Part shown: positions 18,223 to 26,689 of the stretch, piece by piece
Layout of the letters: every line of letters begins with the position of its first letter
Numbering within the stretch: position 1 is the first letter of the stretch
Assembly (NCBI GenBank): GCA_013824085.1
Contig: PNNF01000003.1
Location: 1-64,000 of the forward strand
Direction of reading: 5' to 3'
DNA: 64,000 nt
DNA from: Chlorobiaceae bacterium
Lineage (GTDB): Bacteria; Bacteroidota; Ignavibacteria; Ignavibacteriales; Ignavibacteriaceae
Notes under the pieces: model-generated
Database searches by the model: none
The model's input: only the letters and a program-made list of their open reading frames with translations
Told to the model about the DNA's origin: nothing
Translations under genes and position numbers: made by a program

Positions 18223-19260
18223 ATGCTAAAAAAGACATTATTTCCATTAACAATATTTATTTTATTGAGTGTTAATATATTTTCGCAAACAGTTATTGGG
18301 AAATATGGTGGCGAGTTTATGGCAATTGGAGTTGGCGGAAGACCACTCGGGATGGGTGGAGCTTTTACTGCAATTGCTAATGATGTAACTGCGGGTTATT
18401 ACAATCCTGCGGGGTTGGGGTTCTTACAATATCCACAAATTTCTTTAATGCATGATGAAAGATTCGGAAATTTAATAAATTATAATTATGGCGCTGTTGC
18501 AGTTCCTTATGGCAAAGATCTTACTTTTGCTCTAAGCATTATGAGGCTTGGTATTGATGGGATTTATGATACTCGCTCTGCTCTTTACGATGCTAATGGC
18601 GATGGGATTCTTGATATCAATACAGACAGATTAGATTATGACAAGATAAAAGAATTTTCAAATCAAGATTGGGCAATCTATTTAAGTGGTGCAAAAAGAA
18701 TTAATGAAAAATTATTAGTTGGTGCAAACATAAAAATTTTAAGAAGAGTTATTGGAAGTGATTTTAGTGCGACTGGATTTGGGTTTGATGTCGGTGCAAT
18801 TTATTCTCCTTTTGAAAATCTCTTCCTCGGTGCAACTGTTCAAGATGTTACAACTACTTTAGTCGCTTGGAACACGGGTCGAAATGAATTGATTACTCCA
18901 ACCGCAAAACTTGGAACTGCTTACGCACTTGATTTATTTGGTGGAAGATTAACTCCTGCAGTAGATGTAGATATTAGATTTGAAAACAGAAAATTTGCAT
19001 CTGTTGCTAATCTTGGTCCTGTTAGCTTTGACCCTCGTCTTGGAGTAGAATATAATTATAAAGAAATATTTGCAATCAGAGCGGGCTACACCGACGTAAA
19101 GCAGATTACTATTGGTGCCGGCGTAAAACTTCCTAAATTAAATATCGATTATTCATTCGCAAAATTTAATATGTCGAAAGATGAAAGTCTCGGCGACACG
19201 CATAGAATCTCATTGATCTTAACATTGGAAGAACCAAAATTTTTAAGAGCAAACGAATAA
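18223..19260 (+). CDS. PorV/PorQ-family outer-membrane protein
   Basis: This 345-residue beta barrel has a signal peptide (ending VNIFSQ) and the family hallmark at residues 30-70: GVGGRPLGMGGAFTAIAND followed by GYYNPAGL. PorV-like proteins act in type IX secretion, PorV itself as a shuttle that hands cargo to the attachment complex; many paralogues have unknown roles. A T9SS cargo protein is encoded at 61048 onward, consistent with a working T9SS. Confidence 0.85.
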   Translation: MLKKTLFPLTIFILLSVNIFSQTVIGKYGGEFMAIGVGGRPLGMGGAFTAIANDVTAGYYNPAGLGFLQYPQISLMHDERFGNLINYNYGAVAVPYGKDLTFALSIMRLGIDGIYDTRSALYDANGDGILDINTDRLDYDKIKEFSNQDWAIYLSGAKRINEKLLVGANIKILRRVIGSDFSATGFGFDVGAIYSPFENLFLGATVQDVTTTLVAWNTGRNELITPTAKLGTAYALDLFGGRLTPAVDVDIRFENRKFASVANLGPVSFDPRLGVEYNYKEIFAIRAGYTDVKQITIGAGVKLPKLNIDYSFAKFNMSKDESLGDTHRISLILTLEEPKFLRANE

Positions 19261-19364
19261 ACTCAAAAAAAAATATTCTAAATTTTATTTATTAATTCTT
19301 CAGTGAGTTAAGCTCAATTAAATTTTTCAGATATTGAACTCAAATAGTTTTTGAAAAATATCTC

Positions 19365-19715
19365 TTAATGTGTCTGATATAATCCGATTGTGTTTCCTAC
19401 ATTATCTTCAAACAACGCATACCAACCATAAACAGGAATTACAGTTCTTGTCCTAACTACTTTTCCCCCTTTATTTTCAATCACCGCAAGTGTGTCTTGA
19501 ATATTTTGAACGAGAAAATGAAAAATCGTTGTGTCGCCTGTCAAAATTTTTTCTACACTTCTTAATCCAAGTGTTGTACCTTTGTGCGTGTTACATAAAT
19601 AATATCCTTTACCAAATGGTTTAAAATCCCATCCCAAAGTTTCCAAATAAAATTTTGCTGAGGCTTCAATATCTGTTGTTGGTATTTCGATATGGCCGAT
19701 TACACTATTTGACAT
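19365..19715 (-). CDS. VOC-family (glyoxalase-like) protein
   Basis: This 116-residue protein has the paired beta-alpha-beta-beta-beta pattern of the vicinal oxygen chelate fold, starting GHIEIPTTDIEASAKFY (metal-ligand His3-like position) and ending with FEDNVGNTIGLYQ (the usual D-P-x-G-N-x-I-x-L motif, here DNVGNTIGL). Such single-domain proteins dimerise and act as dioxygenases, lyases or resistance proteins. The specific role is unknown. Confidence 0.85.
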   Translation of the reverse strand: MSNSVIGHIEIPTTDIEASAKFYLETLGWDFKPFGKGYYLCNTHKGTTLGLRSVEKILTGDTTIFHFLVQNIQDTLAVIENKGGKVVRTRTVIPVYGWYALFEDNVGNTIGLYQTH

Positions 19716-19770
19716 TTTCCGTTTCCTTTATAAATGATTTATTCAATTTATTCAAAGTTAATAATTCTAT

Positions 19771-20787
19771 TTAAATAATTAATTGATTCAATTTTTTATC
19801 TACAACTTTCCAAACTTCATCTACAGTTATTAAGTCTAACGCTTTTCTCTCTTCGTCTTCTGAATATTCAAGTAAGTCATACGGCGATTTTATGTATTCA
19901 TGAATTTTTCCATATGGACTCCAATCAAGAGGATGAGTTGAGCCAAGTAGCGCAACTACAGGCGTATCAAGAGCGACTGCGATATTCATTGGTCCTGTGC
20001 AAACCGAAATGAACAAGCCCGCATTTTTAATTATCGCTGAAATTTTTCCGATTGAATTTGTGTCTGACGAAATTATTGCATTCTCTCCAATTTCGTTTAC
20101 AATTTTTTCTGCAAGATTTTTTTCAGTCGGTCCCCAAGTAACAACAACTTTTGATTTATATTTTTCAATTATACGTTTTCCTATTTCAATATATCGTTCT
20201 GGTTTCCAAGTTCGTTTTTCTCTACTTGCACCTGGATGAATAACCACACAATTTTTCTTAGTCAATTCATTCGACAAATAAAATTCATCTGCAAATTTTT
20301 GATCCACTGAAGAAATAAATATGAACGACTCTACTTCTGCAATTTCAATTCCCGCAGCTTTTACTATGTCGAGATTACGATCTATTTCATGATATCTTCC
20401 GACGGGATGCGAAATTTTATTATTGTAAAGAAACATTAAATTTTCCGGACCTGAACTGGCTCTAATTTTTGCTCCACTGAAATATGTTAAGAGTGCAGAG
20501 CGATGAGATTTCCAGCGTAAGTTTAGCGCTAAATCAAATTTTGTTTTTTTTAATTTCTTAATCACTTCCAAGTTGTAATTCAAATTTGAGTTATGAGAGT
20601 CATAAACAATAAGCTCATCAACAATAGATTTAGCGGGGACAATCTCCTTCATCAATGAATTTGACAAAAGAGTAATATGAGAATTTGGGAGTGCTTTTCT
20701 AACAGCAACTATTGCGGGAGTTGCAGCCACTATGTCTCCCAACGCTCCCCATTTTATGATTAATATTTTTGAATAATTATTTTTCAT
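19771..20787 (-). CDS. glycosyltransferase family 9, heptosyltransferase-like
   Basis: This 338-residue GT9 enzyme transfers ADP-heptose or a related sugar to the lipopolysaccharide core on the cytoplasmic face. The N-terminal WGALGDIVAATPAI and the C-terminal VIHPGASREKRTW, ending in SVCTGPMNIAVALDTPVVAL, are typical of the family. Its start overlaps the end of the second GT9 gene by 11 bases, so they are co-translated. A phosphoheptose isomerase gene is at 45624. Confidence 0.88.
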   Translation of the reverse strand: MKNNYSKILIIKWGALGDIVAATPAIVAVRKALPNSHITLLSNSLMKEIVPAKSIVDELIVYDSHNSNLNYNLEVIKKLKKTKFDLALNLRWKSHRSALLTYFSGAKIRASSGPENLMFLYNNKISHPVGRYHEIDRNLDIVKAAGIEIAEVESFIFISSVDQKFADEFYLSNELTKKNCVVIHPGASREKRTWKPERYIEIGKRIIEKYKSKVVVTWGPTEKNLAEKIVNEIGENAIISSDTNSIGKISAIIKNAGLFISVCTGPMNIAVALDTPVVALLGSTHPLDWSPYGKIHEYIKSPYDLLEYSEDEERKALDLITVDEVWKVVDKKLNQLII

Positions 20788-21802
20788 TTAACATGATCGA
20801 GTTTACTTTACTAATTACACTCTTCACTGAAATATTTTTTAAAGATTTACCGCTCTCTTCATCTCCTCTTTTTCCGTAGATAAGATAATGTCCATCAACT
20901 TCATTATAAAAATTCCAACTTACTTTTTTGTCATCGGGAAAAAGAGTAAGAGTTTTTCGATTCAGCGCTGCCGCCAAATGTCTTGTCCCTGAATCATTGC
21001 AAATGCAAAGCTCTGCAAATGTTAGCAACGCTGCAAGTTCAATCACATCATTACTTGTATCAACAAAATTTATATTATTTTTATTAAGCATTAAAATCTC
21101 AGAAATAATATTTTCTTCCGATGGACCTTTCACAAAAACTATATCATAATTATTTGACAATGACACTGCTAATTCTAAGAAATTTTTCAACTCCCAAATT
21201 TTAGTTGGTTCACTTGCACCGGGATGAATAACTATCAATTTTCTCGAGTTTAAAAAATCTTTCGCGACTAAATTATTTTTCATTGATTCTTTTGTTTTTT
21301 TTTCAATAAAAAATTCTGTTTTATTTTCTTCAACTTTAATCTGAAGTCCTTCAGCAATCTTGTTGTAATATGTCAAGTAGCCGATTGCATCTTCATAAAC
21401 TTGGACGCGAATATTATTCAAAAACGAAAAGCCCTGATTAACGGGACCAACTCTTGTTTTAGCGCCCGAAAAATACGCCCACAAAGTTGATCTGTCACTG
21501 GCTTGCAAAGAGAGAACAGTATCAAATTTTCTCCCTCTAATTAATTGAAGAAACTTAAATTCTTCTTTTAGTCTATTAATTCCCGTTAAAAATTTTAGAG
21601 ATAAATCGAATGCAATAATTTCGTCGATATTAGGATTTAGCTTAAGTAGATTTTGATATTCCCTTCTAACAAGAAGAGAAATTTTTGCATCTGGGAAATT
21701 TTGTCTAATACATTTTATTGCAGGAGTAGATACAATCAAGTCTCCCATAAACTTTAAGTTTATTATCAAAAGGTTTTTTATTTTATCTTTTTCTAACTTC
21801 AA
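20777..21802 (-). CDS. glycosyltransferase family 9, heptosyltransferase-like
   Basis: This 341-residue GT9 enzyme has LKFMGDLIVSTPAIKCI at the N terminus, VIHPGASEPTKIW in the middle and CNDSGTRHLAAAL near the C terminus, where the usual DSGPMH reads DSGTRH. It pairs with the overlapping GT9 downstream and probably adds consecutive sugars to the lipopolysaccharide core. The pair forms a two-gene minus-strand operon. Confidence 0.88.
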   Translation of the reverse strand: MKLEKDKIKNLLIINLKFMGDLIVSTPAIKCIRQNFPDAKISLLVRREYQNLLKLNPNIDEIIAFDLSLKFLTGINRLKEEFKFLQLIRGRKFDTVLSLQASDRSTLWAYFSGAKTRVGPVNQGFSFLNNIRVQVYEDAIGYLTYYNKIAEGLQIKVEENKTEFFIEKKTKESMKNNLVAKDFLNSRKLIVIHPGASEPTKIWELKNFLELAVSLSNNYDIVFVKGPSEENIISEILMLNKNNINFVDTSNDVIELAALLTFAELCICNDSGTRHLAAALNRKTLTLFPDDKKVSWNFYNEVDGHYLIYGKRGDEESGKSLKNISVKSVISKVNSIMLNEK

Positions 21803-21925
21803 AAAAATCTCACATAACTCTAAAAAAAATTAAGCACAAAGTTAGTAATTATGAATTATTATGTTGACAAATACTAAACCAAATATTATTTTAAGGTTAA
21901 AATATTTAAGTTTTAATTATAAATT

Positions 21926-22378
21926 ATGAAAACAACCGAAAAATACGGCAAAAAAATATCAACTGCATTATCGATGTGGGTTAAACTCTCAAGAGCTTAT
22001 CATACATTTAGCAAAAAAGCAGTTGAGGATATTAGGAAGTATAATTTAACAGAGCCACAATTTTCAGTGCTCGAGTCACTTGGACATTTGGGTCCGATGC
22101 CGATAGGAAAATTGTGTTCAAAACAGTTGGTTACTGGTGGCAATATGACTCTGGTTGTTGATAATCTTGAGAAAGAGGGTTTGGTTAAAAGAGTTCATAG
22201 CACAACAGACAGAAGAACGATTGTTGTTCAAATTACCGAGAAGGGCAAAACTCTCTTTGATCAGATATTTATTCAACACGCAAAAAGAATGACTGAAATT
22301 GCTTCTGTTCTGAGCGAAAAAGAACAGAACGAGTTGGCGCGATTACTAAAAAAATTAGGAACTTCAATAACTGAATAG
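21926..22378 (+). CDS. MarR-family transcriptional regulator
   Basis: This 150-residue winged-helix regulator has the MarR pattern: LTEPQFSVLESLGHLGP, the recognition helix around GGNMTLVVDNLEKEGLV and the wing RVHSTTDRRTIVVQITEKG with the conserved DRR. It is upstream of a small ferredoxin-like-fold gene and yceI on the same strand. In other bacteria MarR and YceI genes are often linked, with control of stress or lipid binding proteins; here this is context inference. Confidence 0.9.
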   Translation: MKTTEKYGKKISTALSMWVKLSRAYHTFSKKAVEDIRKYNLTEPQFSVLESLGHLGPMPIGKLCSKQLVTGGNMTLVVDNLEKEGLVKRVHSTTDRRTIVVQITEKGKTLFDQIFIQHAKRMTEIASVLSEKEQNELARLLKKLGTSITE

Positions 22379-22621
22379 TCGTTTTGCTCAAATTGAAAAA
22401 AAAAATATTTTTCACAAAATTAAACTTTTTTCAATTAGCAATTGTTTAGTTATTACTTAGGAAAGTTAGTTCATTTTTTTTTTGATAGATAGAGTTTCAT
22501 TGCTAATAAATCGGGAAATAATTTCGAAAATAATTCAATGTTAATTCTTTTTGTTTCTCTTAGTGAATCAAAATTTATTTATCAAGAAATTAATTAATTT
22601 TTTATTAAACAAAGATGTCTT

Positions 22622-22918
22622 ATGAAACAATTTCTGTCAGAAATAAATATATCAGCAAATCCTGATGAAGAATTTTTTCTCAAAATACCTGAACAACGAG
22701 GAATGGTAAATGAGTTAATGAAGAATGGAATCATAGTTAGCTATGCTCTTTCATTTGATCGCACAAAATTATGGATAATCTTTAATGCTGAAAATAAAGT
22801 TGAGGTTATGACTGCCATCGATTCTTTTCCACTAAGAGAATATATGGACTTTGAAATATTTGAATTAATGTTTCATGAAAATGTTATGACTAAATTAATT
22901 CAGTTTTCACTTAACTAA
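22622..22918 (+). CDS. small muconolactone-isomerase-like protein
   Basis: This 98-residue protein has no signal peptide. Its beta-alpha-beta order and the segments RGMVNELMKNGIIVSYALS, KLWIIFNA and EVMTAIDSFPL resemble the muconolactone delta-isomerase-like ferredoxin fold domain found in short uncharacterised proteins. It lies 27 bases before yceI and is probably co-transcribed with it. Catalytic function is doubtful. Confidence 0.6.
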   Translation: MKQFLSEINISANPDEEFFLKIPEQRGMVNELMKNGIIVSYALSFDRTKLWIIFNAENKVEVMTAIDSFPLREYMDFEIFELMFHENVMTKLIQFSLN

Positions 22919-22945
22919 AAAAATTTACAAAAAAAAAGGATAGAT

Positions 22946-23527
22946 ATGAAAGTAATAATCGCAGTAGTATTCGCTCTGCTTTTTAACGGCTCTTTGCTCG
23001 CACAAGCTACTTGGAACATTGATAAAACTCACTCTACCGTTGGGTTCACAGTCAAGCATATGTTAATTACAGATGTTGAAGGTAATTTTAAGGATTATGA
23101 AGTTACAGCCAAAACCAATGCTAAAAACAAACTTGAATCAATTTCTGCAAACATAAAAACTGGCTCAATTAATACTGAGAATGAAAAACGAGATCAACAT
23201 TTAAAGGCGGATGATTTTTTTAACTCAGAAAATTTTCCTGAGATGACTTTTGTTAGTTCAAAAATTGAAGCTAAAAAAGGGAATCAATTTAAGATTCATG
23301 GAAATTTAACAATAAGAGGAATTACAAAAGCTGTTGTGCTTGATGCAACCTTTAATGGTGAAATTACTGACCCTTGGGGCAACACAAGAATGGGTTGGAA
23401 TGCAACAACAACAATAAATCGATTCGATTACGATTTAAAGTGGAACACTTTAATGGAAGCTGGTGGCGCTGTAGTATCTAAAGATGTTAAAGTAATATTA
23501 AACGTTCAATTCATAAAAGCTAAATAA
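22946..23527 (+). CDS. YceI-family periplasmic lipid-binding protein
   Basis: This 193-residue exported protein has a signal peptide ending SLLAQA. The mature part matches YceI: WNIDKTHSTVGFTVKHM at the start, KRDQHLKADDFFNSENFPE in the middle and GNTRMGWNATTTINR later. YceI proteins form a lipocalin-like barrel that binds isoprenoids or other amphiphiles in the periplasm. An AAAAAAAGGA ribosome-binding site precedes the ATG, and a strong hairpin follows the gene. Confidence 0.92.
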   Translation: MKVIIAVVFALLFNGSLLAQATWNIDKTHSTVGFTVKHMLITDVEGNFKDYEVTAKTNAKNKLESISANIKTGSINTENEKRDQHLKADDFFNSENFPEMTFVSSKIEAKKGNQFKIHGNLTIRGITKAVVLDATFNGEITDPWGNTRMGWNATTTINRFDYDLKWNTLMEAGGAVVSKDVKVILNVQFIKAK

Positions 23528-23540
23528 TAAAAGACATTTT

Positions 23541-23579
23541 TGTGGAGCATTACTAATTTAAAATTGGTAGTGTTTCACA
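23541..23579 (+). terminator. long hairpin after yceI
   Basis: Two 19-base arms (23541-23559 and 23561-23579) pair along their whole length if four G-U pairs are allowed on the plus strand. The hairpin lies 14 bases after the yceI stop and is followed by a T-rich stretch, so it is likely a terminator or an mRNA-stabilising 3' structure. Confidence 0.6.
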
Positions 23580-23776
23580 TTCTTTATTTCCCCACTCATT
23601 CATAACTTCTCTACATCAAAAAAATGATGTGCAAAAAAATTTATTAATATACTTACACTCAAAAACTAAACTCTATTTTTTTTGAATTATTTTTAGACTA
23701 TTTTTATTTTTCAAAAAATTACATTCAAGATCTAAATTTTATTTTCAAATCTTGGTATAGCGGATGGAGCCGGTTA

Positions 23777-25492
23777 GTGTTAGAAGAAAATAAATCAACT
23801 AAATATATTGCGTTAAGAATTACCGCCTTCTATTTTGTTTTATCAACCCTTTGGATTGTCTTTTCGGATCAGATCGTAATCTTTTTTTTTCAAGACTTAA
23901 AATTATTGACTCAGATTCAAACAATGAAGGGAATGTTTTACATAATCTCATTTGGGGCTGTTCTTTATTTCATTATTTCAAAGACGGTGAATAAACTTGA
24001 ATCATCTAATCTTGAATTAAAAAAATCGCAGACAGAATATTTTGAACTTTTTCAAAGCTCTCCCGATTTAATATTAGTAATAAATTTCACAACGAAGTTG
24101 ATAAAAAAATCGAATGCCGCTTTTTTAAAAAAAACTGGATACAAAAAAAATGAAGTGTTGGAAAAAAATGTTGATGCGTTTATATCAGATGAATTGATAA
24201 ATTTTTTGGATGAAACAATCTCAAATTTTAAAACCAAAACAAAGTCTGATGATTATGAAGCGATATTGGAGACTAAAAACTCGCCACTAAACGTAATTTG
24301 CAGAATCACACACATAAATACTTTTGGGAATGAAAATATTTGCAGACTCGCTTTTACTGATATCACAATGATGAAAGAGAAAGAAAAACAACTCTACCAA
24401 ACAAGTGAGCTACTCTCATCAATTTTAGAAAACTCACCGCTTGTAATTTGGATTACTTCCATAGAAGGAAAAATTATTATGGTGAACAAAGGTTGGAAAG
24501 AATTGTTTAATATTAATAATATTGAGATGAAGGAGAAGTCTTTTGAGGAGCTTGTTTCGCCTGAGATTTTGGAATTTCACAGAACTGATAATCAGAACGT
24601 AAATCTTGTTGATGATACATTTCATTATGTCAAGCAAATTAAACGAGGCGAAGAAAATTTATTTTTTCAAGTTCTTAAATTCCCATTAAAACAAGAAGAC
24701 GGGAAAGTTGTAAATTGGGGAGCAGTTGCCCTTGATATTACTGAGCTGCGTAAAAAAGAAAATGACCTTATTTTAGCGAGAGAGAAAGCGGAACAGTTAA
24801 ATAATTTAAAAAATATTTTCCTCTCAAATATGTCGCACGAGCTTAGAACTCCGATGAACGGAATACTTGGGAACTCTTTGATATTAATTGAGGAATCGTC
24901 TAATGCAGATATTAGAACTTTGGCCGAGAATATTAATTATAGTGGGCTACGATTACTCAAAACGTTGAATCTCTTAATCTATTTTGCAACTATTGAGTCA
25001 GGAAAAATAGATTTAAACTTCTTCGCTATTGATATCGGAAAGATTGTAAGACAGTATTCAAAGCCATATGTTGAGTTTGCAGTTAAAAAAAATCTTACAT
25101 TTGAAATAATAATAAAGAATGAAAATCTTTTTGTTGAGGTAGATCTAAATCTCATTAATGAAATTATTGATAACCTTGTAAACAATGCTATTAAGTTCAC
25201 CGAGGTTGGTGGAGTAAAAATAATTGTAGAAAAAGAAGTTGGCGAAAAAGGAAGTTATGGATTAATTAGCGTATCGGATACAGGAATTGGTATTGAAAAA
25301 GAAAATATAGATGTTATTTTCGACGACTTTAGACAAGCGAGTGAAGGGATAAGCAGAAGTTATGACGGTTTAGGATTAGGATTGACAATAACAAAACGGC
25401 TTGTTGAAAAAATGAACGGCAGCTTAACAATAAATAGTGAGCCACAAAAAGGAACCACTATTGAAATTAGATTTGCTTTATTATCTAATTAA
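23777..25492 (+). CDS. PAS-domain sensor histidine kinase
   Basis: This 571-residue kinase starts at a GTG preceded by GGAG. Two membrane segments lie at about residues 14-37 and 48-68, with a very short outside loop, followed by two PAS-like domains (about 85-200 and 210-325). The HisKA box SNMSHELRTPMNG carries His354, and the ATPase part has NAIKFT, SDTGIGIEKENID and GLGLGLTITKRLVE. Signal sensing is probably by the PAS domains. The response-regulator gene 34 bases downstream is the likely partner. Confidence 0.9.
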   Translation: MLEENKSTKYIALRITAFYFVLSTLWIVFSDQIVIFFFQDLKLLTQIQTMKGMFYIISFGAVLYFIISKTVNKLESSNLELKKSQTEYFELFQSSPDLILVINFTTKLIKKSNAAFLKKTGYKKNEVLEKNVDAFISDELINFLDETISNFKTKTKSDDYEAILETKNSPLNVICRITHINTFGNENICRLAFTDITMMKEKEKQLYQTSELLSSILENSPLVIWITSIEGKIIMVNKGWKELFNINNIEMKEKSFEELVSPEILEFHRTDNQNVNLVDDTFHYVKQIKRGEENLFFQVLKFPLKQEDGKVVNWGAVALDITELRKKENDLILAREKAEQLNNLKNIFLSNMSHELRTPMNGILGNSLILIEESSNADIRTLAENINYSGLRLLKTLNLLIYFATIESGKIDLNFFAIDIGKIVRQYSKPYVEFAVKKNLTFEIIIKNENLFVEVDLNLINEIIDNLVNNAIKFTEVGGVKIIVEKEVGEKGSYGLISVSDTGIGIEKENIDVIFDDFRQASEGISRSYDGLGLGLTITKRLVEKMNGSLTINSEPQKGTTIEIRFALLSN

Positions 25493-25526
25493 AATTATTT
25501 TTTGCAATTAAAAAGGATGAGTTTTT

Positions 25527-25931
25527 ATGAGTGCTGACCAGCAAAAGAAATATTTACTAATAGTTGAAAATGACCCAATAAATCTGGATGTAATAATTCG
25601 TTTTTTACAAAAAGATTATGAGATCGATTCAGCGCTTTCAGGTTTGGAAGCAATTGAAAAAGCAAAATCAAAAAGTTACGATGCTATATTAATGGACATT
25701 AATTTGGGTCGAGGTATGAATGGCTTGGAAGCAGTTCAAACGATTAAGAAAATAAATGGCTATGAAAACACTCCTGTAGTTGCTGTTACTGCTTACGCTA
25801 TGCGTAATGAAGAAGAAGAATTTTTAAATAATGGTTGCACACATTATTTATCTAAACCATTTTCAAAGCTTGAATTAAATAGTCTTGTCGCAAGCTTATT
25901 TGTCCCAAAAAGTGTAGGAGATATTATTTAG
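25527..25931 (+). CDS. single-domain response regulator
   Basis: This 134-residue protein is a receiver domain only: acidic residues in VENDP, phosphoacceptor Asp57 in LMDINLG, the switch Thr in AVTAYAM and Lys in LSKPFSK. There is no output domain, so it must signal through protein contacts or a phosphorelay, like the CheY-type partners of PAS kinases. It is co-directional with the kinase and its end overlaps the convergent M15 peptidase gene by eight bases. Confidence 0.9.
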   Translation: MSADQQKKYLLIVENDPINLDVIIRFLQKDYEIDSALSGLEAIEKAKSKSYDAILMDINLGRGMNGLEAVQTIKKINGYENTPVVAVTAYAMRNEEEEFLNNGCTHYLSKPFSKLELNSLVASLFVPKSVGDII

Positions 25932-26655
25932 ATATTTTTTCCAATTTTTCAAAAGTAAGATTCATTAGTTCATATTTGTTCCAACCAATGAAGTCGTAAT
26001 GCCACCATTCAGAAGTTAGAATTTCAAAGCCATGTTTTTCCATTACGTCCCGCAATAGTTTTCTATTTACTTTTTGTTCTTCAGAAATTCCGAGATAACT
26101 GTGGTGCGCCTTCACGGTAAAGTCATCATAATCAGTAGGCATTAAAAGCTCCTCGCCTGTAACTGAATTTACAATTGTCAAGTCAACCGCACAACCACGG
26201 TTGTGTCGCGAACCTTTCCTTGGGTCAGCAGCGTAACGATCATCTTTCACAAATTCCCACATCAATTTTGTAACTGAGTACGGGCGATAAGCATCGAAAA
26301 TTTTTACTTCCAACCCTTTCTCTTTTAATTCCTTCTGTATCTTCTTTAAGGCTTTAGCAGCGGGTAGCCTTAAGTAAGCTTTCGGTTTTGAATAAAGTCT
26401 TGTACCCGTAAAATTATTTGTCGTAGCATATTTTATATCAAGTATAATTCCGGGAATAAATTTTTCAAGATCAACTAAAATTTTATTCGAATCTAATTCA
26501 ACAAGCTTTTGGTACGTTTCAATACTCTCTACAACTTTTAGCCCAAACTCATTGACGGGAATTTCTTGAGTTAATGATATTGTAGAGAAATAAAATAGAA
26601 AAATTATTAAAGCTTTTGATACAATTTTATTTTTAATATTATTCATGATGTTCAA
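25924..26655 (-). CDS. D-alanyl-D-alanine dipeptidase, M15/VanX type
   Basis: This 243-residue exported protein carries the M15D metal site: SRHNRGCAVDLT (His and Asp ligands) and EWWHYDF (Glu and His). The upstream DAYRPYSV is also characteristic. VanX enzymes cleave D-Ala-D-Ala; outside resistance clusters, homologues recycle or trim peptidoglycan peptides. No vanH or vanA is nearby, so a housekeeping role is likely. An N-terminal hydrophobic segment suggests export. Confidence 0.9.
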   Translation of the reverse strand: MNIMNNIKNKIVSKALIIFLFYFSTISLTQEIPVNEFGLKVVESIETYQKLVELDSNKILVDLEKFIPGIILDIKYATTNNFTGTRLYSKPKAYLRLPAAKALKKIQKELKEKGLEVKIFDAYRPYSVTKLMWEFVKDDRYAADPRKGSRHNRGCAVDLTIVNSVTGEELLMPTDYDDFTVKAHHSYLGISEEQKVNRKLLRDVMEKHGFEILTSEWWHYDFIGWNKYELMNLTFEKLEKISK

Positions 26656-26689
26656 TCCAGATTATTAATAAAAAATTCAGTTCTTTGTT

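Noticed and set aside
25924-26655. VanX as part of a vancomycin resistance cluster
   Set aside because: No vanH, vanA/B ligase or VanRS pair lies nearby; the adjacent kinase and regulator are on the other strand and lack an output domain.
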